DNA from: Phallusia mammillata
Lineage: Eukaryota; Chordata; Ascidiacea; Phlebobranchia; Ascidiidae
Reading direction: 5' to 3'
Assembly (NCBI GenBank): GCA_003260075.1
Contig: QLIY01000063.1
Span: 159,194-223,193, forward strand
Length of the DNA: 64,000 bases
Shown: positions 28,901 to 40,900 of the stretch, piece by piece
Numbering within the stretch: position 1 is the first letter of the stretch
How the letters are laid out: each line of letters starts with the position of its first letter
Notes under the pieces: generated by a model
What the model was told of the DNA's origin: nothing
The model's database searches: none
The model's input: the letters and a program-made list of their open reading frames with translations, nothing else
Translations under genes and position numbers: made by a program

Positions 28901-31900
28901 AAAACACTTGCAAATTGGTTCATTTAGATTTGCCAATTATGCCCAAAATGCGATTACGCTAGTATACAATTTAGCCATCTTCAAATTTAATAGAATTAGT
29001 TCGTAATAAACTAGTGTTTTGTGCAACTGTTTAAGTAAAATACATAAGTTGTTTTATTTGTGCATATTGTTAAATGCTCCATTAGTTGTATAATTGTTTA
29101 TGCGGGATAAAAATTCTGACACTTTTACAATAACTTACAGCTTCAACCATGATATCTCTCCATGTGGAATCCACAATGCCGAACTTGCGACCCTCAGCAG
29201 GCATCTGAGCCAAGATGTCCTCTGAGCTGAAGATCGGCTCAAGGTAAAGCCAAGTAGCTTGACATTTTAACCAGGCATCAAGAATGTCTTGCATCAGAAT
29301 CAGCTTCTCTTCCCATTCCTAAGACAAGGAAAAAATCTTTCAATGCAAGTTAAAAGATAGACAATTTTAATATGTTATCGCGTTTAACACTTACCTGTTC
29401 AAGTCCAATGTTCACAACAACAAGAAAGTTTTCGAAAATATTTTACTTCGTGTTGAACACAAATTTTAACAAACATTGCAGAGTTTAAAGGTCAGCGTAC
29501 TTTTTTGCGATAACGTACATACTGTACCAAACGAGGCAAACCAATGCCAATTCAATGACCATGTGTGCTATTTCAATGTACCAACCATAAACCCGAAGTT
29601 TAGATGCTTGTGTACTGGTATAAGACTTACAACGAGAAGAAATGTTTCACACTGCAACACTACAATACAAACCTTTGACTCGGTTTCGATGGGACCAATA
29701 AAAGGCGAACCTTTCATGGTCTGCGCCTTAACGATGTGATCGTCCAGCAATGCTTGAATGTCATCAATCGACGCAAGAATACTTAGACCCTAAATGCCAC
29801 CAGTTTGAAGAATTAAAACAAGGCGCATCAACAAAACAACGACGATCATTAGAGCAAAAGTGACAAAGGCATGAGTTTACCAGCAAAATGTAAAAAATCT
29901 ACTTCAAAACATATTTAAGAAAACAAAGCTAAGTAAACCACAACAATTAAAGCTGTAAAACTTTCGTAAAAACCTATAGTTAATTTCCAATACAATACAC
30001 CAAAACAGTTAAATCTCAATACAACTCAAGCCAACACTGGCCCAGTAACTACAATAGCAATGAGACCTGAACACAGCTTTATCAAGTGTAACTTTTTCTT
30101 GAAACAAACGACATTACTTTCTAAAACCTGAAACCAAAACAATCTCGACAGTGTTTTATCTGCTCTCACGACTTTGCAAAGAAAACCTTAAATCTCCAAA
30201 AAATACGCATTTACCTCAACACCAATAAAACAAAAACTTCGTGGACGAAAACCGACCAATCTGACACAAAACTTGACAACCACAACTCAATGCAACCTCC
30301 TTAATTTTCTATCACTGCTGTATAACTGCGTTTATCCTCACCGAAAACTCCTCCTGAAAAGGTCCAATGTACGGAGATCCTCTCATAGTCTGACACTTTA
30401 CTATGTGATCGTCCAACAAAATCTGCAGCTCATCCACTGAACCAAGGATAAAGATGTCCTGCATATTGAACACTGATATTCGGCTGTTTTGGTTAAACTA
30501 TGTTCTACTATATCTTTAGCTTGTCTTTGTTCTGCTCTACGTTTTTACTGCCATCTTTACTCTTGTTTGGGACCTTAGCAAAAGTCAGATTTATGTGTTA
30601 ACTTCCTAATGCTGTTTTTTCTCTGTTTCTCATGTATGTTTGGTTTTCTGATCAGCTAGTTGTAGTTTGTTAAGTGTTAAAACAAAATAACGTTCTGGTC
30701 TTATTAAAACCATTTAAAATGTTTAGTGTACAATAAAAAATGGCGTATTTATGGATAAGCAATGATAAATAAAACAATAATTAGCATATATAAATGAGCA
30801 CAATTTAAAAATGGTAAAAAAATTAAACATTGGCACATTTTTTCTACCAATAACACTCAACTCAAAACACCACAATTTTGCAAAACCGCAACTCAATACC
30901 AAATAAACTTTCACTCATGCAACATTCCAAGTTACACCTAACACCCTTTCCCACCCAGTCACCATTAAATCACCAATTGAAATTATATTTGTCAACTTTG
31001 TGTTAGGGGTTAGTGGCACACTCCACCACACAACTTAGTGGCACACTCCACCACACATATCTTACGGTGTCACGGTATGGAACCATTATAAGGTCCATCT
31101 CACTCCATTCAGTTTTCATTTTATGGAGAGCGTTCTCAAGCGACCATTCTTTGCTGGCCCGAGCGCCGATCGCCTCGATGCTGCAAAAACCGGTGGCTCA
31201 TCATAAAAGGAGGCATAAATTTATCGATTTAACCTCTGCAACAAGTATTTTTGTGCTGGTGGAATGTTTATGTTTTGAAACGAATTTGCTTCAATAGCAA
31301 GCTCGCAAATAGGGACGAATAAGCTTTAGAATGGACAGGCATGCTAATCCCCCCCCCCATCATAAAAGGAGGCATAAATTTATCGATTTAACCTCTGCAA
31401 CAAGTAGGTGGCTTATAATTTTTGTGCTGGTGGAATGTTTATGTTTTGAAACGATTTTGCTTCAATAGCTCGCAAAGAGGGACGAATTAGCTTTAGAATG
31501 GACAGGCATGCTAACCAAAAGTGTCATAAGGCGTTTGCTTTTCATACTTTAACAACATGCAACCCTAGGATCATAATTGCGGTAACAAACGTTTCAATTT
31601 AGTTGCAGCCTACTACAAGCTTTAAAACATAAGGAAATCTAAACGACGCAATATTCACAACACACAAATCCACTCAGAGCAAACATGCATACGACAAAAT
31701 ACATTTAGTCACACTTCATTAGCCACACCAAATGTTTGGGTTACCGTGTCCCTGTACTCAAGCAGGGTGAAAGAGACTTCTGCCCATTCGTTTTTCATCT
31801 TGGCGAGGCTTTTCTCCAGGCCGAATTCCTTTCCAGCGTTTACACCGATTCGTTCCATGCTGTTAGTGTTAGTTATTAGATAAACAACAAACCGTTATCA

Positions 31901-34900
31901 AAAGCAAACAAAACACCAACAAAAAAATTATACAAAAAAACGTACAAACGCACAACAAGTTGCCTTTGCTTGTTTTTTGGTCATAAAGACAGCTTCTTTA
32001 AATTAAATTCAAATTAAATTTCATTCAACATATATTTTCTTTTAAAAATGATACTATTTATTTTTCCAAACAAAGCGTTTGTAAGTGTGTTCGGGTAAGG
32101 GTTAGTTTTTGTTTTTAAAACACAAAATATTTATTTTTCCAAACAAAGCGTTTGTAAGTGTGTTCGGGTAAGGTTAGGCTTATGTTTTTAAAACACAAAA
32201 TTCACAGCACCACAGAATACAAAATTCAAACCTACTCGTCAATGTATTTGTTGAGACCAAACTCCAGCATATTCAGCAATGACGTGTCGGCTTCTGGTTT
32301 GATGTCGAATCCAACGATGTCGCTTATCTGCAAACAGAAGAGAATTCCAATTACCCATAACTTGACATATATAAGTCACCTGCATAACAAAAGTTGCCAC
32401 AAACGGACAGAAACGCCTAATGTAGCCTAAGATACGCGTCACAACACAACCGGTGCATCGTAAAACTTAGCGTCAGAAACGGACTTTTTGACGAGGTGTT
32501 ACTCAACTAACCTGTTCCCAATGTCGGTCTTTGATGCCTGGATTACATATAGTTGTAAGGATGGGAAGATGCTGTTTGAATTTGTCGATTTTGGAGCGAA
32601 CCGACTCAGCTATACGTCGTGGACCTGCCGCGTCCGAAAACGACTTGGTCAGTTTGTAAACTGTTCTCCACATCTGACCCAACTCTTCAGCGAGATCTTC
32701 TGAGTTAAGATTCTGAAACGGTCCTGCACACAGAGATTTAGATACCTTAAAAATATGTGTATTTTATTTCTATGTAATCAAGAGGTCGGTGGTAGGACGC
32801 CCCGTACGTGAATTCAAGGGTGTTTCCATATATTTATGAAAACAAAATAATCTTTGACACCATTTGACCCATTGCAATTGACCTTTTATTAAGCCCCAAA
32901 TTTATTGCCCAAATTGTCTAAAAATTCTTGAAGTGTCTAAATTAACATCAAGAAACAAGCATGTTTCAGTATAGGCCCATGTTTACTGACGAATTTGACT
33001 TTCTATTTTAAAAGAAAAAAATATATACATGTATTGTATATATATACACAGTTTCAGTTTTGGTTATACCCCCCCCCCAAGTGTCTAAATTAACATCAAG
33101 AAACAAGCATGTTTCAGTATAGGCCCCATGTTTACTGATGAATTTGACTTTCTATTTTAAAAGAAAAAAAAATATACATGTATTGTATATATATACACAG
33201 TTTCAGTTTTGGATATTGTTTTGGTTCTCAGTTTTTATTTACACAGTTTTAAAACTCTTAAGACAATTACAACTTTTGTGCTAAAACGTCATGTACTAAA
33301 CGTTTACCATTCAACCACATTTCGTTCTTGGTGTTCCAATTCAACGCTGTGTTCCACAAACTGTCGTATGGTTGCTTGAACTGGAACATTGCTTGCAGTA
33401 TTGGGAATGAACTTTCATCGAACTCGAGAAGTCTTTCTTCCTCATTTATTGCCTGTGCAAAATCGAGAATTGTTACCAAGTTCGACAACAAACGGCAACC
33501 GCCTAGTACAGATAAGATACACAGAACAAGTTTGGCAAAGGCTTGTTGCCCAGAGCAAACACAAACAAACAAACAAAAGGAGCATTTTATCCCAAAAAGT
33601 ATATCGCCTAACGCAGATCGCCGAAGCGAAAAAATTAGAACTCTAAAATTTTAAAAAGGCAGAAAAACATTTCCAACACAATCTAATTAGATTGGAAACT
33701 TTGATACGTCTGAAGTCATCAACCGTTGTTATAAGATACATATATTTCAGCTAAGTACATGGCATCTTTAGCATCCAATTTAAATAGAAGCCCTTATACT
33801 GAGTCTCTGGTGACTCGTGATTAAATAAGTTTACACTACACAACACAGTTTATCTAACCAGACGTACCCCCCCCCCCTCTGGTGACTCGTGATTAAATAA
33901 GTTTACACTACACAACACAGTTTACACTATCTAACCAGACGTAAAAAGTTTTCATCAAGCAGCAACGAGGACTTAAACGTAAGCATCCGTAACGTTTTGT
34001 TTTAACTCGTCATCAATTACAAATATTTGATAATAACTTGGTACAAACCTCAAGTTCTTCTGTTGCCGCTTCGAGTAATTTCGTAAGATCGTTCAGTTTG
34101 TCAACGTTCCTTTGCATTTCATCGGGACTCGCAACTTCTTTCTTTTTAAAACTCTCAACTTCTTTGTTGTAGCCGTTCAAAGTCTCCTCGAACTCCTTTA
34201 CTCTGAAAGTTATGTAACTTCAATTGTATTTTGCAATAGTATTTTTTTAAGTAACATCTTCATGCGAACAAACTACAATACAAACGTTACATAAACAATA
34301 GTTAACAGGAAATACTTTTAGGTGTTACCAGAAAAAGAAGCGAAGTAATGATATTTGACTGAACCAAATTATATTTTGTCTTCTTATGAATTACACCTGT
34401 TTGATTTAGATGGTAAATGCCTTACCTCTTTTTGAGTTTGTCTTCAGCTGTTTCCCGTCTGTTCATCAGTCGGTTTCGGTTGATCTCAAACACACTGTGG
34501 ATTTGGTCAGGCCAGTGGAACACGTTACTGTTCAGCTTGATGTCCTCGTCTAAAGTAAAACTAACAATTTAAAGCAATGTTCGTAAATCGTCATCACAGT
34601 GTAAACTATAATCTCATCCAGTAGAATTTGCACAAATTAAATTAAAAACCACAGTACATTAAACTGTTTCCCACTGATACTTGAAGCATTGGCCAACAAA
34701 CGCTGTAATACTAATCAACAAATTGTAAAACAAACAATAACTCTTTCAAAAGTTCCTTGTATTCAAAGTTTTGTATTTGGGTCATAAAATATACAACTTT
34801 AAAAAAATCAAAACTAAGAAAGATTGAATTGAGGAAAAATGCGACAACAAAACGTAAAGATATTTTTGCAAACTTACAAGGCAATGTGGCGTAGTCGAGA

Positions 34901-37900
34901 AGAAATCCAAGTCTTTCTGCGGCCCATCCGATCTTTTCCTTCAGCTCATGGATTGTAACCTCGTTCGAAGTCTTAAGGAAATCAACGAGCGCCACAAGTT
35001 CCACTGTGGTCTCCGGCATCTCCGATACACGGTCAGCAATCACATCATACTCATGGCAAATGCTATCAAACAGAAAAATGCATAGATTTTTTATGCATAG
35101 AGATTTTTATTATATCGGCTTGTGATTCAGTCAGGCGTGCGTGGGACATCTCTTTTTAAAAAACTTGGTTAGGAGTAAATTCGTATCCAAAGCATGTACA
35201 AAGTGTTAATAGAGAAAAATAAAAGTTGGGCCCCCAAAACAATATCTTCAAAAACAACCCAAGATTGTATTTTGCGGTCATAAATCTATATACTTGCTTT
35301 ATTAAATAAAATGTCTTTACCGTACTTAGGTAACTGGAAAGACGTTTTTGAAACAACTGCGTATATTACGTAAGTTTTCAACAAACCAAATTATAGTACT
35401 AGAGTTAGCAGGTCAAATGTTTACAACTTTACAAACAATACTGTTTTCACGTTTTGAATTTCTTAATTTATTCACCCCTTGTTCGACTCGCGATTTTGTT
35501 CGATTTCGTGTAAAATAATTCGATCCTTAAGCCTCTGAGCTCGCATGGCGTGTTCCTCATTTACTTCCGAACAATCAAGACAGAAGAAGCTGAGGGGAAC
35601 GTTGATGCGAAGAATCATGATTTCGGAACGAGTTTTCTGCAAATTCAATCATAGAAAAATTGTTTGCAAAATTGTCTTGACATTTGTCAATCTCTTCATG
35701 CGATTGAGGGACGCAGTAGTCAGATACGGTTCAAAAATCTGATTGCAATTACACGGTTTTTGCGATTACCCGGATTTGTCTAAACAAATCTAGAGATCTT
35801 GTTTCCGTATTTGCTTACATCAAACTTTTTAATCATGACCACGTGTTCATCAAGCGTGTGTTCCTCCTTGAGGAACTGAATCACATCCATATCGGCTTTG
35901 TTGTTCAGAAGGTCCTCGTACTTCTTGTAAACATCCAGATATCTAAATACATGTAACATAGTGCCAACCATTACATCCCGTTTCTCGTTCGTTTGAGACA
36001 ATAGTGGCTTTGATTGATTGATAAACTTTTTTTAATGCATAGTATTTATCAATGCGAATCCGGTTAACTGCATAAACCGTTTAATCGTATAGATATTGTA
36101 AATCCCAATAGTGGCAATTGGTTCAAAAAATCGCTTTGCGGAAATTTGCATAAAAATGCTTGACAAAGTGGTTATTTGATCAACTGAATTTGTCTGTATT
36201 TAACAAAGGAAGACAATTGACTGCGGGTAGGTTTTTTAAGCTGCCGATTGATTTGACACAATACTGTGCTAGAGCAGATGTGATCTTACTTTTGGGGGCC
36301 GATCAGGTTTGACTTGAATATATTCATGGCTGTGTCGACGAATTCTTTGACTAATAATTCATCTGGGTTCACAGTTCGTAAGATGAGGGTTGTGTCACGC
36401 ATCTCCGGAAACAAATCGCATTCAACCTACAACAAATCATGTGTTACACAAAACCGTACTTGCTAGAGAAATAGTGTCAAACCCGCAAAGTATCTGAGAA
36501 GATCTTTCCAATTTAGCTTAGACTTTTAGTTTGCTATTTGAACAAACTTTAAGTCAAGGTGGGGCAACTTATTCCATTCGGTTTCCTTTAATATTGTTCA
36601 CTACGGTACATATCATAGTTGCTAAATTATTCATCTATATTGGCATACACTTTATTGATGTACTGTATAGTTGTAAATTGTTTTAGAGCGGTGGTTCCTA
36701 ACAGGTGGAAAATTATGTACTTGCAAAGGGAATGTGTAAAAGTCTTAAGTACCTGAAGTGTTGTTTTAAGTTTACCTGAATATCTAGGGTCATAAATCTA
36801 ATTATTTATTTACAAAGATAAGTATTTTCAATCGAATAAAGAACATTATTGTTAATACCCGGCACAAACCATCACCATAACAATAACACATGAGGAAATT
36901 CGTACAGTATTTTTACTGTATTACAGTAATTCGGCTAGGGAGTGTCATTAAAATGCAAAACAGTTAAAATTTTGGGTTATTAGTGTCGCATTTTTTCAAC
37001 TACCGTAATATCACGAACATTTTCGGCCTAAATAAATAGAAAATATTGAGAACAATTTCAGTTTTAGCCCTTCTCTATCTGTAAGTACAGAACGGAAAAT
37101 ATCAGCTTTCCCAGATTGCTATTTCGGCGAATCGCCAAATCGAGGTCAAACAAATGTAACGATTTCTCATTTCAAGAGCATTCCGCGCGCTGCACTTTTA
37201 TCTCACACCGACCTTCCGTGTTTACTCAGTCCAACATCAACACACTCCAGATACTCATAAAACTTACCCGGCGACGTCAATCAAATGATAGCAGTCTGAC
37301 TTTAATAATAAACTTGCACCCACGTGTCTTGTTTGAGTTAATATTTGCACGAATCGCGTTGTAAAGATGTAAAGTTTTATACATTGAGCGAAATGAAATT
37401 TAGTCAGGCCTGTCAGGGAATTTAGTCAATGGTTCTTAATCGTCGTACATGGTGTTTTGCAGCGGCGAAGATAGTTAAACAATGCCCAAAGATAACAAAG
37501 AAGTTAATTTATATGATAGGATCCTTAACGTTAATGACTAATGTTTCCACATTACAGATGGCGCGCCCTAAATTTATTGTGTAGGTACGCTCAGGGGTAT
37601 AAAAGTTTTAGAAAATCCATAATATACCTTGATCTAACCTACAGACAGATATAACACTATGCACACAAAACTCGTACAGATTAAAATTACTGGAACTTGT
37701 TTTACCCTGGGAATGGCTTCGGCTGCTGCAGTGATGTGTGAGAAGCAGTTCAACAAGATGTCCCGACATTCTGGAAAGCTTGGGTCGAAGAACAGCTTTG
37801 TGTCGCGAACTTGTAGTTGCAGAAGCATGACGGGCCGGACACAGTACATGAGGTCCTCGTACGTTGTGCCACCCCCCCCCCATTCTGGAAAGCTTGGGTC

Positions 37901-40900
37901 GAAGAACAGCTTTGTGTCGCGAACTTGTAATTGCAGAAGCATGACGGGCCGGACACAGTACATCAGGTCCTCGTACGTTGTGCCGAAATCATTGCCAGCC
38001 TAATGTTAAGGCATTTGTTGTGTTTATGTTAATTTGCTGCCTTCGGAGGTTAGATTTGCATTTTAAATTGTAGTTGGAAGAACAAACTTTGCAGCCTATA
38101 ATATGAATTAAGCTTAGCACCAAAAAATGCAATAATTCATCAGTAAATTTGTCATTATTTTGTTTCGTTGGTAAATGGTTTTGTTGGATCATTATAAAAA
38201 GGCAATTAAGGTTATATATTTTTACCAAATTACAATCAAATGCCACTTTTTCGACAACGCTTGATAACCATTCTAAATGTCACTAATGTATTGGCAATAC
38301 AGCAATGCAAAAAATATCTTTCTTATGAGTACTTCTCGATTCGTCTTCTCGATTTGTCTTTGACACTAAAACAGGCTCAGAAACCTTGCTCTTATATTTT
38401 TGTGAAAGTTACACAGTTGGGCACTTGTCCGGTTGTGTAAACACTACCACACGTGGCGGATGTGGTGCGTTGTATTTTTAAACCACTTACCTCGTGCGCC
38501 TTCCAGAAGTTAACAAAGTCGCTAAGTGAGTTAATGACCATTCCCCGAAGCTGGTTCGACATCAGAGAGGCCGCGCAAGCAAAAAATTCCTGAACCTACA
38601 AAGCAAAAATCTTACAAATTCTAGCTAAGAATGCAGTTTTATTTAAGCCCCCCCCCCAAGGTTATATATTTTTACCAAATTACAATCAAATGCCACTTTT
38701 TCGACGACGCTTGACAACCATTCTAAATGTCACTAATGTATTGGCAATACAGTAATGCAAAAAATATCTTTCTTATGAGTACTTCTCGATTTGTCTTCTC
38801 GATTTGTCTTTGACACTAAAACAGGCTCAGAAACCTTGTTCTTATATTTTTGTGAAAGTTACACAGTTCGACACTTGTCCGGTTTGTGTAAACACTACCA
38901 CACGTGGCGACCCCCCCCCCAACAAAAAAACAGTTATCGGCGGCTGCATTGGTTGGGATATATTTTTCTCGAATTCATATCACCGACAAAATTTACTTTG
39001 GGAAAATTTAACAACTATGTCAAAACTGATAGAGGGCTTGACTATTGTGAGTACTTTAAAATACGGACGTATGTTCGTGAAAAAAAATAGTTGCGGAACA
39101 CATATCCTGTATCACATGTTACTGTGATGAATTTTGATGTTCTAGGCCAGGGCCAAAGCCCACAGGTGTGCTTTGCTTTGAACCTTGTAAAGCGGAAAGT
39201 TTATGGTCAAGCAAAGGGCAGACAAGAACCTCGACAGGGCATGACTTAATGAGGGGAAGTCGGACTCGTGAATCGATTTAAAGTTTTCCGTGAACATTGT
39301 TCGAGGATTCTTAAGTGCGTCTCGAAAGGCGAACAAAAGTTCAAGCCCTTCAACAGGAGGATAAAGAGAAAAAAAGAGAGAAACCCCCCCCCCTAAGTGC
39401 GTCTCGAAAGGCGAACAAAAGTTCAAGCCCTTCAACAGGAGAACAAAGAGCAAAAAAGAGAACGAAAATTACAATGTCCTGTAACATTGGCTGTTGTACC
39501 TAAAGATTTGAGTAAACTCAACAATTTTCCTGTTGGGCGTTTACTAAATATTAGCAAACATGGCTACAATTGACTTTAGGTTTGGTGGAGATTTACTTTT
39601 GAACGTTGCCTTTTTGGATTTCGGCCCACTTTGTTAGTTTTAGTCTGAAAAAAAAACTGCAAATCCGCTTGTCACCACACTTTGTTGGCCTTTGAGTTTA
39701 GTTGAGTTAATTTCGCTTAGTGAAAGAAAACTGGCGACAAAAATTTCACTGAAACAATCATAAAGCCGGAAATAGCTTGGCAACGTTGAAACGTTATGGA
39801 GCACAAAATAGTAAAGGACACAATTGGTGGATCATGACTAAACGCGCTGCAGCTACATCACATTATGAAGCGTTATGTGATAGGAGTTCACAAGAGAATG
39901 AGTTTGGTGCACTGGAAGTAGAAACACGACTCTGGGAAAAGTTGGTGGAACAAGTCGAGGGTGTCCTAGTAACTAACAACTCGTGCTACGTAAAGAGGTG
40001 GGGGTTCAAAAGAAAACATACAACTAACAGATATGACAATATACAAACATAAAAATTAAGTTCAGAGCAAAGAGTACCGAAGAAAGTACAGTATTTATTA
40101 TGTCTCACAAACCTGGATGGTGCTGTCGCTGTCGTTTTGTGGAACAAGATGCATCCACGACTCCTTGTGTAAAAGAAAAAGTTTCACTGCCGACGGAATC
40201 CATTGTTTCAGTAAAACATCGCGCGTTCGCTCGCAATGAGTCAGCACCTTTGTGAAACAAGCAATATGTCGCTTTGTGTGTATTTATAAACGCAAACACA
40301 CAGCCCTTATAGGGCGTACGAGGGCGGGGCACTAGCAATTTAAAACAAAATAGAAAAACGCAAATGCACAAAATTTCCTATGTAGAAAACGAATTATTTG
40401 ACAATTATTTGATATTTATTTGCAGACTGTGTGCAAAACATTGCAAAATGTTACACAATTTGTAAGTAAGTTATAATAAAGAAGTAAATGCTTCTGACTC
40501 AAAATCAGTAAACACAAAGTTGTTAAAAAAGCCTACTAGTAGAGGGACAGATCCTGTGAAAAGCAGTTATATTTACAATTTGTCAGTGATAAGTATGCAT
40601 TTTTAATAAATGCACTATGAGTTCTATAACAAACAAAAAATATTAACACACTGTGCCAAGCCAAACAAAAATAACATTACATACCAGCTCCTCAAACTTG
40701 TTTGGATGCATGGGCAGCCCTGCTTCCAACAGCTCCTCAACGTTTACAAATCGGAGGTCATTAAATCTGAAAGATTGTGAAGAAATTGGTTGTTAACTTT
40801 TACCACACCAGCTGATCATGACCTTTTTTCCAAAATACTTTATGAGATAGTTTTTTTGCAGTGTTAAATTTTACCAAAAAAGTTTAACCTTAAGATTTAA

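Larger units (their letters stand above)
26878..32724 (-). other. DNAH3: DNAH3 exons: linker domain, including two alternative exon pairs
   Basis: Approximate exons: 32511-32724, 32236-32328, alternative pair A (31745-31859 or 31066-31180), alternative pair B (30342-30458 or 29673-29789), 29138-29319, 28676-28812, 28076-28260, 27348-27549 and 26878-26995. The linker is the mechanical lever that swings across the AAA ring during the power stroke. Signature stretches are [67 protein letters not shown] and [14 protein letters not shown], all well conserved in axonemal dyneins. A partial copy of the 28076-28260 exon end lies at about 27925-27974, left of a 12-C run, and is probably an assembly copy. 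Confidence 0.9.

Noticed and set aside
37750..37995. Duplicated tail exon in DNAH3
   Set aside because: The two copies differ by only a few bases and are joined by a 10-C spacer, the pattern of the assembly artefact.
39142..39453. Additional DNAH3 tail exon on the minus strand
   Set aside because: The translation does not resemble dynein tail, is split by a 10-C spacer with a copied flank, and the exons on either side already join as expected.
39777..40052. Plus-strand small protein of 91 residues in a DNAH3 intron
   Set aside because: No recognisable domain, splice context or regulatory signal; it overlaps the block copied to 46586. Chance open frame is the simplest reading.
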